64,000 bases of DNA from Psettodes erumei (GCA_016785225.1 JAFBJZ010000103.1:396501-460500), one strand, 5' to 3'. Shown: positions 44,241 through 55,003, counted from the stretch's first letter. The notes: generated by a model not told the origin, from the sequence alone. Made by a program: numbers and translations.

Positions 44241-44357
44241 CCTCTGCAACACAAACTGCCCTCCCCCACAGACAGCAGACACTTTTATTTGGTGCATCGG
44301 TGGCCATCGCATCAGCTTCAGCATCACATGTTGACAGGTCAACTGTTGCTTGGCAAC
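44241..44357 (-). promoter_or_regulatory. Promoter and leader exon of gene 16
   Basis: On the minus strand: X-box-like GTTGCCAAGCAAC (44357-44345), GCACCAAATAAAAGTGT (TATA-like, about 44294-44280), and a leader exon ending TTGCAGAGG at 44241. The next bases are GCAACG, where gene 17 has GTAATG, so the intron, if used, would be of the GC-AG type. Confidence 0.55.
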
Positions 44358-45594
44358 CGCTGACTCAGCATCAAGCATCATCTCTCTCTTTTTACAAGGC
44401 TGAGATCAGAGGAGCCTCTATAGTAAAAATAATAATAATAATTTAAACCATAAACTCTGTATTAAAATTAAGATTTTTTCATATACTTTTATACAAAGAA
44501 AAAACAATAATATAAATAATAATAAATAAAAGAGCACTGAAAACTTATGTGACTAATATGTATTTGCTCTTTGTGTTCATTGTTGCCCCGGCTGTTTCAT
44601 AAACTTTCTCCTCCGTGAGCTTTTGTTCAACTTTTGGGTTACAGCTCCACAACCTCTGTCTGACTGCTGATGTGCTAATCAATAATGTAGTGAACTGAGA
44701 CGTATCATCAACTCATGCCACCACATTAATCTGTGAGGAATCCCGTGCATGTTGCTGTGTATTGATATCTATTGTTATATGACTATGATTTTAAGTCGTC
44801 CATAGCGGGGCCCACTTACATCCTACATGTATTTTTTGACATACTGTTCATTTTATTTCCAAAAGGTTTAGAAGAAACTGTGTTTACACCAGTGAGCATA
44901 ACTTGATCCTTGCTGTTTTTGTTGACTTTCACAGACTGAACAGAGTCCCTTATAGGTCATTTATCAGTTTTAAGTCTTTTTTTTCAAATGCATGTCAAGT
45001 ATAACACATATCTTTGGATCATAGCTTTTGCTACAACAGTATTAAACAGTGAGGTCTGTGATTTGAAAATGATTTCCAGTATCTTCAGCACCTCTTTTAT
45101 AATTGGCTCACTTTATGTCTGACTGAGTTTTATTTTTCTGATGTCATTATCACAGGTCACCAGTCGATCGCAGGCTGACAGAGACAAACAATCCCGTTCA
45201 CATCTGCAGGTAATTTAGAATTATCACTAACATTCAGGTCTCTGGACATTTGGAGGAAGCTGGAGGTGTTATTTACACTCTCCCTCAATTTACAGCTTTA
45301 TTTATCTTTTAATACTCCCTTTAAAAACAAATGATCAGGATTCCCGAAAAAGTAAGCAAGTAAAATACAATTTTACTTCAAAACCAGTTCTTAAGATTAT
45401 ATGTACAATTCCATAAAACATATTATCCTGAAATGCATCAGTATTTACAGTCCCCCTGTTAAATACCAACACCAGTAAGAGTGCAGCGTGGACATGTTTT
45501 TCAGTTACTCCTTCAGCTGTAGCAAATAGTATAAATATATCATTTTATCATTCTGGAAAGTGCGAATATTTTGAAATGCTGCTGACCTGTTTGA
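44358..45594. other. Intergenic region between genes 16 and 17
   Basis: AT-rich, non-coding. It includes (AATAAT)n at about 44430-44530. No gene is seen. Confidence 0.5.
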
Positions 45595-46554
45595 TCAAAC
45601 AGTGCATGATTTCAAATGCATCAGTGCCCCTTTACTATGAAACACAGCCATAATCCTCTGCCTGATCTCTTTAATTTGCAGCCCATAGATAATAGCATTA
45701 AGAGCAGGCAGAAGCACTTCTCCCAGAATGGCCACCACCTTCCTGTGGTCTGACAGCTGAGGGAAACGGTGCAGGATGACGATGATGAAGGCGGACACCA
45801 GCAACAGGACGTACACAGCCAGGTGGGTGGCACAGGTCTGCAGCGCTTTGCTGTTCAGCACCTTGTTTTTATTGCGTATGCACACTGCGGCAATTTTCAG
45901 ATAAGTGAGCGTTACACTGCAGATGGAGGAGCCCAGCAGAACCACGGTGTAGCCGAGCCCATAGACGTGATTAATGAAGACGTTTTCACAGGACAGTTTG
46001 AACAAGGAGGCGTTGTCACAGAACAGGTTTGATACAATCCGCCTGCAGCGCGACAGGCGGAGAGTGAGGCCAAGCAAGATAGCCACCATGACAAAAGCTG
46101 CTGCCCAGGCTGCAAATGACAGCTTCGCCACCATCCTGTTTGTCATGATGGTGGCATAACGCAGGGGGTTGCAGATGGCCACGTAGCGGTCGAAGGCCAT
46201 GATCATGAGCACTGTGTGAGAGGTGCTTCCATAGAAGTGAACACAGAAGGCCTGAACTACACAGTCGATGTAATGAATGTAGCGCTCTGAGTTCGATAGA
46301 AAGATATCTCTGAGCACATGAGGTATAATTATCGTGGCCCCAAAAGCATCATTAATACTCATGTTGCAGAAGAGCAGATACATGGGCTGATGAAGGCTCC
46401 TGCTCCTCAAAATCAGGAACACCAGGCTGAGGTTGGACACCATGATGAAGATGTAGATGAGGAGGAGGAGGGTGAAGGCAGGCACGGAAGACTGGGGGGT
46501 GACCTTTAACCCCTCCAGAAGCAGGATATTTGTTGATAAAGTCTGGTTTTTCAT
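45595..46554 (-). CDS. Odorant receptor, subfamily B (gene 17)
   Basis: A receptor of 319 residues starting MKNQTLSTNI at 46554. N-x-T 3-5; TM1-TM3 close to gene 16; CNPLRYATIMTNRMVAKL after DRY; then a diverged TM4 (SFAAWAAAFVMVAILLGLTLRL) and RCRRIVSNLFCDNAS, with NL where the others have NP before the loop 2 cysteine. TM7 has NAIIYG. The tail is longer than in gene 16. The acceptor is unclear: TATTTTGAG, six bases before the ATG, is the nearest. Confidence 0.95.
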   Translation of the reverse strand: MKNQTLSTNILLLEGLKVTPQSSVPAFTLLLLIYIFIMVSNLSLVFLILRSRSLHQPMYLLFCNMSINDAFGATIIIPHVLRDIFLSNSERYIHYIDCVVQAFCVHFYGSTSHTVLMIMAFDRYVAICNPLRYATIMTNRMVAKLSFAAWAAAFVMVAILLGLTLRLSRCRRIVSNLFCDNASLFKLSCENVFINHVYGLGYTVVLLGSSICSVTLTYLKIAAVCIRNKNKVLNSKALQTCATHLAVYVLLLVSAFIIVILHRFPQLSDHRKVVAILGEVLLPALNAIIYGLQIKEIRQRIMAVFHSKGALMHLKSCTV

Positions 46555-46927
46555 ATCTCACTCAAAATATCAGTGACGAAAGATGAGAAGAGTTACACAG
46601 TTATAGTTAAAGAAAAGCAGCAACAAAACTTCATGATGATGCACTTTAGTAAAGACTTATGATCACAGTGTTTTTGCTATTACTACTTAACCATCTTTAT
46701 GAACAAGAATAGAATACAGGCTTTGAATAAGCGCGTGTGAGAAGATCTGCTCAACACACACAGTTTTCAGTCTTATAATTTGATTTGTAACCTGCTCGAA
46801 CACTGGAAGAACACAGTCAGCATTTTAACTGTCAACATTCATGCTCCTGCCTTGTTAATTAGCATAAGTTCCATAAATAGTTTTTCATTTACATTTACAT
46901 ACATTATTAGACAGCTGCTGGCATTAC

Positions 46928-47045
46928 CCTCTGCACCATGCACCCTGTTCCGCCCGAGACCAGACGTGCAACAGCTCACACTTTTATTTGGTGCATTCGT
47001 CAGCTGCAGCGTCACATGCCAACAGATCAGCTGTTGCCCGGCAAC
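46928..47045 (-). promoter_or_regulatory. Promoter and leader exon of gene 17
   Basis: On the minus strand: GTTGCCGGGCAAC (47045-47033), a near-perfect palindrome of the RFX X-box kind; GCACCAAATAAAAGTGT (TATA-like, about 46994-46978), identical to gene 16; leader exon ending GTGCAGAGG|GTAATG at 46928. Confidence 0.6.
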
Positions 47046-48142
47046 TCATCACCCAGCATCCTACCTGGGGTCTCTTGTAGGTTCATTAATGACTGTGGCA
47101 TAAACATGCATTGAACAATGTGTGTGATGTGTTAATGTCAGATCGTGGATATAGTTAGACAAGGTGCAGTTTTAGGATTTCATTTGCAGTATTGCAGCCT
47201 TCGTCCTCTCATCTTCCACTGGTACACTTTGTTGTGGTGCATTATTTGTATAACCATTATTCTATAACTGTCCTGTGCAGTCAGTTGGTCTGTTTTTGTG
47301 GTCGATGTGCATCCTTGTATGTCCAGTAATCAAACCTAATCGATACAGCACCACAAGTGGTCAACAACCAAATGCAAATCCATCACTTTCAACAAAATAT
47401 AGTATTTTAAATAAAAATATAATAAAATGAAATGCTTATCATGGACAAAGGAAGTTGCCAAACAACCAGCAAGGCTTTAGTAACCAAATATTTTATTATT
47501 ATTACACTATTATTTCCATATTTATGTAGATAGGTCGAAGGGTGAACTATTTAAGAATGATAATAATAAGAAAACACAAATAAATTATCCTGTGACTTAT
47601 TTCATTTCTACAGACATATCTTTGCAGGGACATGCACAACGACACAAAACACGTTCTATCAACATTAAATACAGACACTTGCCAAAGAATCTAAAGACTG
47701 TGAATCAATATTTGAATGGCATTATCTTTACTGACTATAAAATCAAATAATCAAATCTAAGAAAAAATTAAGAAAAAAATTACTAATGAAAAGGGAAAAA
47801 CTAAAATTTAGTTTTAAAACAACAAAATTATGTTTTAAGCAATTTTTTTATTTTTATATGATCATGATTGCAAAATGTTTCAACTCTTCTAGCATAACAT
47901 TCAAACAGTAATTTTATGTTATTATGTCTTCAATGAAGAGAACATAATCTAATAGTGTTTTAATCATATAAAATATTTGAATATCAGCAACTTTTCCTTG
48001 ACATGCCCTCTTCTTGCATTTAAACAATATTTCATTTACAAAAAGTGAGGGTGAAGAAAAACTGAAACATTTAGAAAAACAGCAAGATGCAAAACATTCC
48101 TTCTACATTATGTTTCTGGTGAACAAATTCGTCAGCATTAAA
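47046..48142. other. Intergenic region between genes 17 and 18
   Basis: AT-rich, non-coding. 47990-48142 is repeated downstream of gene 19 at about 50405-50559, so it is the 3' flank of the gene 18/19 duplication unit. Confidence 0.55.
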
Positions 48143-49087
48143 TTACACTGATGGTAAAACGGTTCTGGACTGGAACAATTTTGACAGGAATTTCCGTATC
48201 TCTTTTGACTGAACCCCATAGATAATGGGGTTGAGGCTGCCAGGGATGATATGAAACAAAATGGCTGAGAGTTTTCTGTAATCTGAGTACTGAGGGAAAC
48301 GATGCAGGATGACTATGAGCATTCCACATAAGAACATAATTAGATAAACAAAGAGATGAGTGCTGCAGGTCTTCAAAGCCTTACTATTCAAAGACTTGTT
48401 CTTACTGGTCAGACAGATGACAGTAATCTTAGTGTAGGTGAGAACAATGCTGCCTATAGATGATGAGAGCAGGACCACAGTGAAAGTGAGGCCATAGATG
48501 TTATTGATGAACACACTCTCACAGGAGAGCTTAAACAGTGAGGCATTGTCACAGTAAGGATTCATGATCAGAGTCCTGCATCGGTTCAGCCTTATGGTCA
48601 GACCGAGCAGAATCCCGACCAGAACAAAGGCCACTCCCCAGGCAGAAACTGCCAGCTTGATCACCATTTTGTTGGTCATTATGGCAGAGTAGCGCAGTGG
48701 ATTGCAGATGGCCACGTATCTGTCAAAGGCCATTACCATGAGCACAGTGTGGGACGTGGTGGCGAACATGTGTGTGGTGAAAGCTTGGAGCACACATTCA
48801 TAATAACTGATGAGACGTTCAGAGGGAGGACGCAATGTGTCCATGAGCAAACGAGGCACTGTGATCGAATTTCCAACAATGTCATTGATTGGCAGGTTGC
48901 AAAAAAGGAAATACATAGGCTGGTGAAGACTTTTGTCAATGAAAACTAGGACGACAATGCCAACATTGACAAATATAATAAGAAGGTAGGCGAGGAAGAA
49001 AAAAATAAAGACAGGGTAGACAGAAACCTCTGTGACTTTTAACCCCTCCAGCTGCAGGGTGAAGCTGTTGAATGTGTAGTTTTCCAT
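48143..49087 (-). CDS. Odorant receptor, subfamily A (gene 18)
   Basis: A receptor of 314 residues. The frame is open to 49162, but GGGTTTCTTTTGCTTCAG, a strong acceptor, ends four bases before the ATG at 49087 (MENYTFNSF). Positions: N-x-T 3-5, TM1 about 26-51 with Asn41, Cys98, DRY 122-124, Cys170/179/189 in and near loop 2, KALKTCS 236-242, NPIIY 286-290. It is of the plus-strand A type although it lies beyond the B group and on the other strand. Its TM4-TM5 block matches genes 4-7. HMFATTSH in TM3 has Ala for Gly, and TVLMVMAF has Val for Ile. Confidence 0.96.
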   Translation of the reverse strand: MENYTFNSFTLQLEGLKVTEVSVYPVFIFFFLAYLLIIFVNVGIVVLVFIDKSLHQPMYFLFCNLPINDIVGNSITVPRLLMDTLRPPSERLISYYECVLQAFTTHMFATTSHTVLMVMAFDRYVAICNPLRYSAIMTNKMVIKLAVSAWGVAFVLVGILLGLTIRLNRCRTLIMNPYCDNASLFKLSCESVFINNIYGLTFTVVLLSSSIGSIVLTYTKITVICLTSKNKSLNSKALKTCSTHLFVYLIMFLCGMLIVILHRFPQYSDYRKLSAILFHIIPGSLNPIIYGVQSKEIRKFLSKLFQSRTVLPSV

Positions 49088-49300
49088 GAAACTGAAGCAA
49101 AAGAAACCCAACGCTCGTTGCTCACTTGTCGCTGCAGATGAAAGAAATATTGTTGTCACCAATCATATGTTCATCATGAAGACTTTTGTACATGAGAACA
49201 GAGTGAAAACAGCATCAACTACAGAAGACAGACCTTTAGTTTTCAGGCTTAAAAGTAGGTTTGACTCCTTCACAGGATTTCAACATCACCAAATACTCAC

Positions 49301-49425
49301 CTGCCAAACCTCCGCCACAAGAGCACAACCTGGCTCTGAACTTTTATAAAGAGATCTAATTATCAGGGGACATCATGTGTGATGTAACGACAAGTCATCA
49401 CGGTTGTTGGCAATAGAGATTGTCA
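49301..49425 (-). promoter_or_regulatory. Promoter and leader exon of gene 18
   Basis: On the minus strand: GTTGACAATCTCTATTGCC (about 49425-49407), ATGTCCCCTGATAATTAG core (about 49373-49356), TATA box TTTATAAAAG (49350-49341), leader exon ending TTTGGCAG|GTGAGT at 49301, a perfect donor. The intron to the acceptor is about 209 bp. Confidence 0.75.
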
Positions 49426-50404
49426 ACAGACAGTAAAGAGACATTGCTTCATGAAGTGATGATGGTTGGCAATGATGACATTCAACTGGGACTTGCTGAG
49501 ACACCTTGTCAGGGTGGCATTCCCTTTTGCCAAAATATGATCATAGTTTAGATGAATCGTACTTTTTAAAGACAAAATTGATTATTAATCTGCATCTGAT
49601 TTTTCTTGGCATCTCACTGCCACAAGAGACTGCTTCCAGAAGCCTTCCACAGTTACGTCAATGTAGCCAAAGGGGCATGGTCCAACAATGGGGAAAATTT
49701 GGCACAAAGGTTATGAGAGCCATTTGCCTTCTGTGAAGTACCAGCTGTGCTGTACACAACATATTGCACTATCAACCTCTCTGCTCTTGTCTTGTAAGGG
49801 GGCTTCATGCACTCTATCACAGAAGGAAAAGAGTCTTTGCCCCAACATTCTGGCTCTTATCAGTCAACCTAACCACTTCTCTTGGTCATCAGATCTCGAG
49901 TCTTGCTCCATGTACAATCCCTGTGCTTGATATCTGTGTTCCATCATCTGGCTCTGTTATACCTCTGTCAGATTCTTCTTGGAGCCATCATTGGTAGTTC
50001 CTGTTTCTCTAGCAGAGTCTGTATCTGTTTCTCCATTTTCTTTCCTTAAGTTCGCGGCCTCTCTCTTAAACCTCTATGTCTTGAAGATATGTCCTCCTTC
50101 TCCACCTGCCTTTACTTACAGTATATTACTACATTTTTGTAGGATGCTAGTGGTTCAAAAGGTGGACTACTTAATGATGAAAATGTTGATAAGAACCATA
50201 AGAAGAAAAGAAAAGACAACAATCTCATAATTTCTCTATATTTATTATTTAGTCTTTATACACATACAGTGTGCATGCAGGTACTTTTTCAAAACAATAG
50301 AGTTCCACCATGGGAACAATCAAAAGAACAGACACTTGCACATGAATCTTAATTCTGTGAACTGCTTCACTTTCTCAGTAATTGTACTCACATAAAATGT
50401 TTAA
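49426..50404. other. Spacer between genes 18 and 19 with unrecognised open frames
   Basis: Overlapping plus-strand frames at 49506-50230 are open for 70-80 codons each, rich in Ser and Leu, with no domain that I recognise. GC is higher than in the flanks. It may be a decayed mobile element inserted in one of the two units; I cannot identify it. Confidence 0.35.
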
Positions 50405-50559
50405 ATATCAGCAAATTTTCCTTGACATTCTTGCATTTCAGAAATATTTCATTTACAAAAAGTGAGGGTGAAGAAAAACTGAAACATTTAGAAAAACAGC
50501 AAGATGCAAAACATTCCTTCTACATTATGTTTCTGGTGAACAAATTCGTCAGCATTAAA

Positions 50560-51504
50560 TTACACTGATGGTAAAACGGTTCTGGACTGGAACAATTTTG
50601 ACAGGAATTTCCGTATCTCTTTTGACTGAACCCCATAGATAATGGGGTTGAGGCTGCCAGGGATGATATGAAACAAAATGGCTGAGAGTTTTCTGTAATC
50701 TGAGTACTGAGGGAAACGATGCAGGATGATTATGAGCATTCCACATAAGAACATAATTAGATAAACAAAGAGATGAGTGCTGCAGGTCTTCAAAGCCTTA
50801 CTATTCAATGACTTGTTGTTACTGGTCAGACAGACGACAGTAATCTTAGTATAGGTGAGAACAATGCTGCCTATAGATGATGAGAGCAGGACCACAGTGA
50901 AAGTGAGGCCATAGACATTATTGATGAAGACAGTCTCACAGGAGAGCTTAAACAGTGAGGCATTGTCACAGAAGGGGTTTGTGATCAGAGTCCTGCATCG
51001 GTTCAGCCTTATGGTCAGACCGAGCAGAATCGCGACCAGAACAAAGGCCACTCCCCAGGCAGAAACTGTCAGCTTGATCACCATTTTGTTGGTCATTATG
51101 GCAGAGTAGCGCAGTGGATTGCAGATGGCCACGTATCTGTCAAAAGCCATAATCATGAGCACAGTGTGGGACGTGGTGCCAAACATGTGTGTGGTGAAAG
51201 CTTGGACCACACATTCATAATAACTGATGAGACGTTCAGAGGGAGGACGCAAGATATCTATAAGCAAACGAGGCACTGTGATCGAATTTCCAACAATGTC
51301 ATTGATTGGCAGGTTGCAAAAAAGGAAATACATAGGCTGGTGAAGACTTTTGTCAATGAAAATTAGGACGACAATGCCAACATTGACAAATATAATAAGT
51401 AGGTAGGAGAGAAAGAAAAAGAAAAAGACAGGGTAGACAGAAACCTCTGTGACTTTTAACCCCTCCAGCTGCAGGGTGAAGCTGTTGAATGTGTAGTTTT
51501 CCAT
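50560..51504 (-). CDS. Odorant receptor, subfamily A (gene 19)
   Basis: A receptor of 314 residues, tandem partner of gene 18; start MENYTFNSF at 51504, four bases after the acceptor TTTCTGTTGTTTCAG. Same motif positions as gene 18. It differs in TM1, in extracellular loop 1 (LLIDILRPP for LLMDTLRPP), in HMFGTTSH, and in TM4-TM5, where it has VAILLGL, LITNPFCDNAS and SCETVFINNV. LITNP is the form of genes 8 and 9. TSNNKSLNS has Asn for the usual Lys in the third intracellular loop. The last 75 residues and the 3' flank are almost those of gene 18. Confidence 0.96.
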   Translation of the reverse strand: MENYTFNSFTLQLEGLKVTEVSVYPVFFFFFLSYLLIIFVNVGIVVLIFIDKSLHQPMYFLFCNLPINDIVGNSITVPRLLIDILRPPSERLISYYECVVQAFTTHMFGTTSHTVLMIMAFDRYVAICNPLRYSAIMTNKMVIKLTVSAWGVAFVLVAILLGLTIRLNRCRTLITNPFCDNASLFKLSCETVFINNVYGLTFTVVLLSSSIGSIVLTYTKITVVCLTSNNKSLNSKALKTCSTHLFVYLIMFLCGMLIIILHRFPQYSDYRKLSAILFHIIPGSLNPIIYGVQSKEIRKFLSKLFQSRTVLPSV

Positions 51505-51829
51505 GAAACTGAAACAACAGAAACAGAAAGGTTTGTTGCTCATATTTTACATACATAAGAACTTTCCAGTTAACTGTAGATACAAGATACATAGCGGTTA
51601 TTTATTACAGGTTTTGTAATAAAGGTTTTGTAAATGTCAACAGAAGATAAAGAGCTTCAACTACAAAAGAAAGTTAATCCAATCCAAAATCCACTATTAA
51701 AAACTGAAGACCATTTTTCCAGGCTCGAAAGATAGATGCATTTGAAACAGTTCAGATATTAAATCATTTACAGAAGTTCAAAATTACCTTTTGTCTCTCT
51801 GGCTGTGCATGTAGTTACCAAATACCCAC

Positions 51830-51948
51830 CAGCCAAAGTTCCTCCAGACAAGTAGAACTTGGATCTCAGTTTTTATAAAGAGGTCCAGTCATCTGAGGAG
51901 GTAATGTGCAACGTAACACCAAATCATCAAGCCGGTCACCATAGAGAT
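51830..51948 (-). promoter_or_regulatory. Promoter and leader exon of gene 19
   Basis: On the minus strand: ATCTCTATGGTGAC, X-box-like (51948-51935); ACCTCCTCAGATGACTGG core, weaker than in gene 18; TATA box TTTATAAAAAC (about 51880-51870); leader exon ending TTTGGCTG|GTGGGT at 51830. The intron is about 320 bp. Confidence 0.65.
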
Positions 51949-52654
51949 CATGCACAGACAGCTAGGCAACCGTGCTTAAGTGATGAAGGCTGACAATGAT
52001 CACACTCAGCTGGGCATTGATGAGAAAGCAAAGAACATTGTCTGTGTGGCTTTGACTTTGTCCAAGATGATGATGACGATGTGATTTGGCTATTTATTTG
52101 TGCCCACGAAACTGTTAATGGATTGGTGCAAACCGTCGGCACCGTGTCACCTGGCTCACCGGATAAGCAGTATTGACAGAGGATGGATGGATGGATGGAT
52201 AGATGTTCAAGAACAGAAATGATTGCTGCATTAGAAGCTGCATTACAATGCCATGTTAAAGTCCACATCGCCTTGTGCGTGTGTGTGTGTCTGTTGTCGC
52301 TCTTGTACCGGTGTTATCATTGGGATGTAATGAGTGTCCTGGAGGCCTCAGAGTTCCCAGGTGTCCCAATGACCAGAAGGTTAATAGAATTAAAAGCAGC
52401 AGTGAGGCGTTCAGGGGGCGATGGACAGGGAACTATTCACTCAGTCTGGGGAGACTCCAGCCTGCAGACCGGCCTCCTCTGTTTACCTTCACGTGTTCTT
52501 TACACCTGCAGGTGTGTGTCTGCAAACTGTGACACTGATACTCATGTTACAGCATACTGATCTGTTTTAGGTGTTTCTTACACAAACATACCTCTATATC
52601 CCTTATAGCAAAGTGCATATGTTAGCATCTCCTCCTGTTATTTCACGTTCTATA

Positions 52655-52700
52655 TATCTTTAGCCTAGCTTAGCACAAAGTTGGATAACACACCTGTCAG
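52655..52700. repeat. Fragment of a dispersed teleost repeat (AGCCTAGCTTAGCA type)
   Basis: The word TTAGCCTAGCTTAGCACAAAG resembles a repeat I remember as common in fish non-coding DNA. The match is from memory and the fragment is short. Confidence 0.4.
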
Positions 52701-53699
52701 TTCCCACTGCCTCTAATGTTTGTGCAAAGGCAGGCTAGTGGATATCCTCCCATCTGATTTTGGGTGAAAAAGAAAACTGATGCACTTCTATGAACAACTT
52801 TTTTTGTTGTGTTTGTAGGCCCATTTCTCAGCATCCAGAGGTTCATCATGCATTGTCAGTCAAGTGAGTTGATCCCGTTGATCCCAGGAGCTTTCATTAC
52901 TGCCTCCTGTAACCAGCGTTATCCTCTGAGCTCTGATAAACATTGATTACACAGAGGGCTAATTACCATTAGAAAGTGTTGGTAAGTGTTTCATTTGGAG
53001 GCAGCTCACAGTGGACCTCATTAATGAGTCACCTTTGTTTCAAAAACATTAACACTCATTACTGGCAACTGTGGTAACTACAGCACAGTGAGGAAACTGG
53101 AGCACCATTAGGAGGCAGTACAGTCCCCTGAGCTCCCAACATGCAGCAGCTGAAACAAACTTTGAGTTTCTTTCCATAAACAACAACAATATAGTGAGCT
53201 CCTTCAGGGTCCTCACAGAATACACAGAGAGATTACATCACTTCCTTTCTATGTTTCACAAGTAACTTTTAATAATTTGTTTGTTACTTTTTCAGAAATG
53301 CGCCCCTGCACCCCCGTCTATTGAAAAAGGAAAATCATGTTCAGTAAAGTAATTCAAGTTTAGAAATTTAGTAAATTGTTCTGTTTGCATGCATGTTGAA
53401 ATGCTGAAGAGCGAGCAGCAGAGTGTACTCGCACCATAGCCACATGAATGTAACAACAGCATTACTAATTATAGTTATGCAAACCAGAAATATGCTTTAA
53501 ATAATACATTTAACCTTCTATCATCCTCTGCATACTTTAAACTACTTAATTTATGACTCTACAGTCCAAAAATCATAAAGCAGTCCACACCCAGTCTTAC
53601 ATATAAACCAAAGACAAAATAAAGCGTCTTCTCTACTTTGCGTAAAAACATGTCTCAGCAGGAACATTTGAAATAACATATATTGGAATACAGGTGCTT

Positions 53700-53757
53700 C
53701 ACAGCTGTACTTAAGTACCATACTTGAGTAGATGTACTTAGTTACTTTCTACCGCTG
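53700..53757. repeat. Fragment of a dispersed teleost repeat (ACTTAAGTAC type)
   Basis: TACTTAAGTACCATACTTGAG followed by TAGATGTACTTAGTTACTTTC and CTACCGCTGG resembles the widespread fish element rich in TACTTAAGTA and ending in CCACCACTG. Related short stretches are seen at about 31040-31110. Confidence 0.5.
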
Positions 53758-54859
53758 GTCATCAATTGTGACACAGCTATAGAGGAATACTAGTACATGG
53801 CAGTGAGGTCCCAGCTGCGTTTGACTTTGGTGCCACCTGCTGATCACTTGACTGCTCCACCAACTCAGTGTCATGATTGCTATTATCTGATTGCTATAAT
53901 CTATTAGCTGAGTCATTTGAATGATCAGATTGTAATTTACAGCAGTAGTGACAGACATCAGTGCAGGTTAACGGTCTGATTTTCCTGTTCCAGACCCAGC
54001 TGCACAAGAATCTCATGTCACTGTGAATCTGTAAATGTTACAGAAAACTCATTACATCATTGCGCAACCTTCAAATGGAAATCAGAGGACTCCATGCATC
54101 ATATGTGTTAAAATCTTTATTATAGAAAATATATAGATTCTATACCACCAAAGCAAATAGCACATTGGCTGAGAAACAGCAGCGAACCCAGATGAAACCT
54201 TCAGTGAAAGTAATCTGTCTTAACAAACCAGACTGATTCTGTGTCTTTATGTTTTACTATATTAAAAGTTAAACATAAAAAAATTACATAATTCTGATAA
54301 CTTCTGTTATCACTGTGATAAAAATATATTTAAAAAAACATTAAACATGAATTGGTCCTTCTTCATAAACCTCAGTTACATCAGGTGCTTTGTACCTTGT
54401 ACTTTGTTTTATTTATTGTTTTACATCATCTGACAGCCAATCAATAAATTAGTCTCAGCAATAAAACATAAAAATTATCAAATTATGATGATAAATTAAT
54501 AAAACAGGAGAAACTAGTGTAAAGTGTGAAAAGTGAAACTAGATTAAAACGCGTGTCTTGAGTTGACTTTTGGAATGATTATCACTCTCTGCTGCTCTCA
54601 GGTCTTCAAGGAAATCTGTTCCTGTTACTATTTGAAGCATCAGAGGGTCACCGGTATTGTATAGTAGTAGTATACTATACCAGTATAGTAACACTATGAT
54701 TCATGTGTGAACAGTGCTTGTTTTGTAAAAGATAAACTTAATTAAACAGGCAAAAGTCACATATGATTCTGAAAAAGTTCCTGCTGCTCAATCTCTTCTT
54801 TGTGCAAGTCCTGCCTTCAGCACCAAAAAGGGTCAAATTCCTGTTACTCCCTCCCTCCC

Positions 54860-55003
54860 TCAGCCGTGTGGCAGTGGAGCTCAAGGAGTGTCGGCATGCT
54901 CCAGCGGACTGGATTATTTAGTGAAACACCACGAGAGAAAAACTGAGCAGCAGCAACGTGAAAAGAGGAAACTGAGAAACTGATCTGAGCTGCTGCTTTC
55001 ACC
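54860..55003 (+). other. slco2b1: Probable 5' untranslated first exon of slco2b1
   Basis: A GC-richer stretch ending TGCTTTCACC|GTGAGT (donor after 55003) precedes the first coding exon, whose acceptor TGTTTTACAG ends at 56909. The intron would be 1.9 kb. The left end is a guess; no TATA box was recognised. Confidence 0.45.

Larger units (their letters stand above)
51949..54840. other. Intergenic region between the OR cluster and slco2b1
   Basis: No gene is seen. It holds a (GGAT)n microsatellite at 52180-52204, a fragment of a common fish repeat at about 52655-52700 (TAGCCTAGCTTAGCACAAAG) and another at about 53700-53757. The open frame at 52183-52560 overlaps another in a different frame and has no recognisable domain. 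Confidence 0.5.

Noticed and set aside
49506..50230. Possible mobile element or gene between genes 18 and 19
   Set aside because: Several short overlapping frames in different phases, no transposase or reverse transcriptase motif, no clear terminal repeats.
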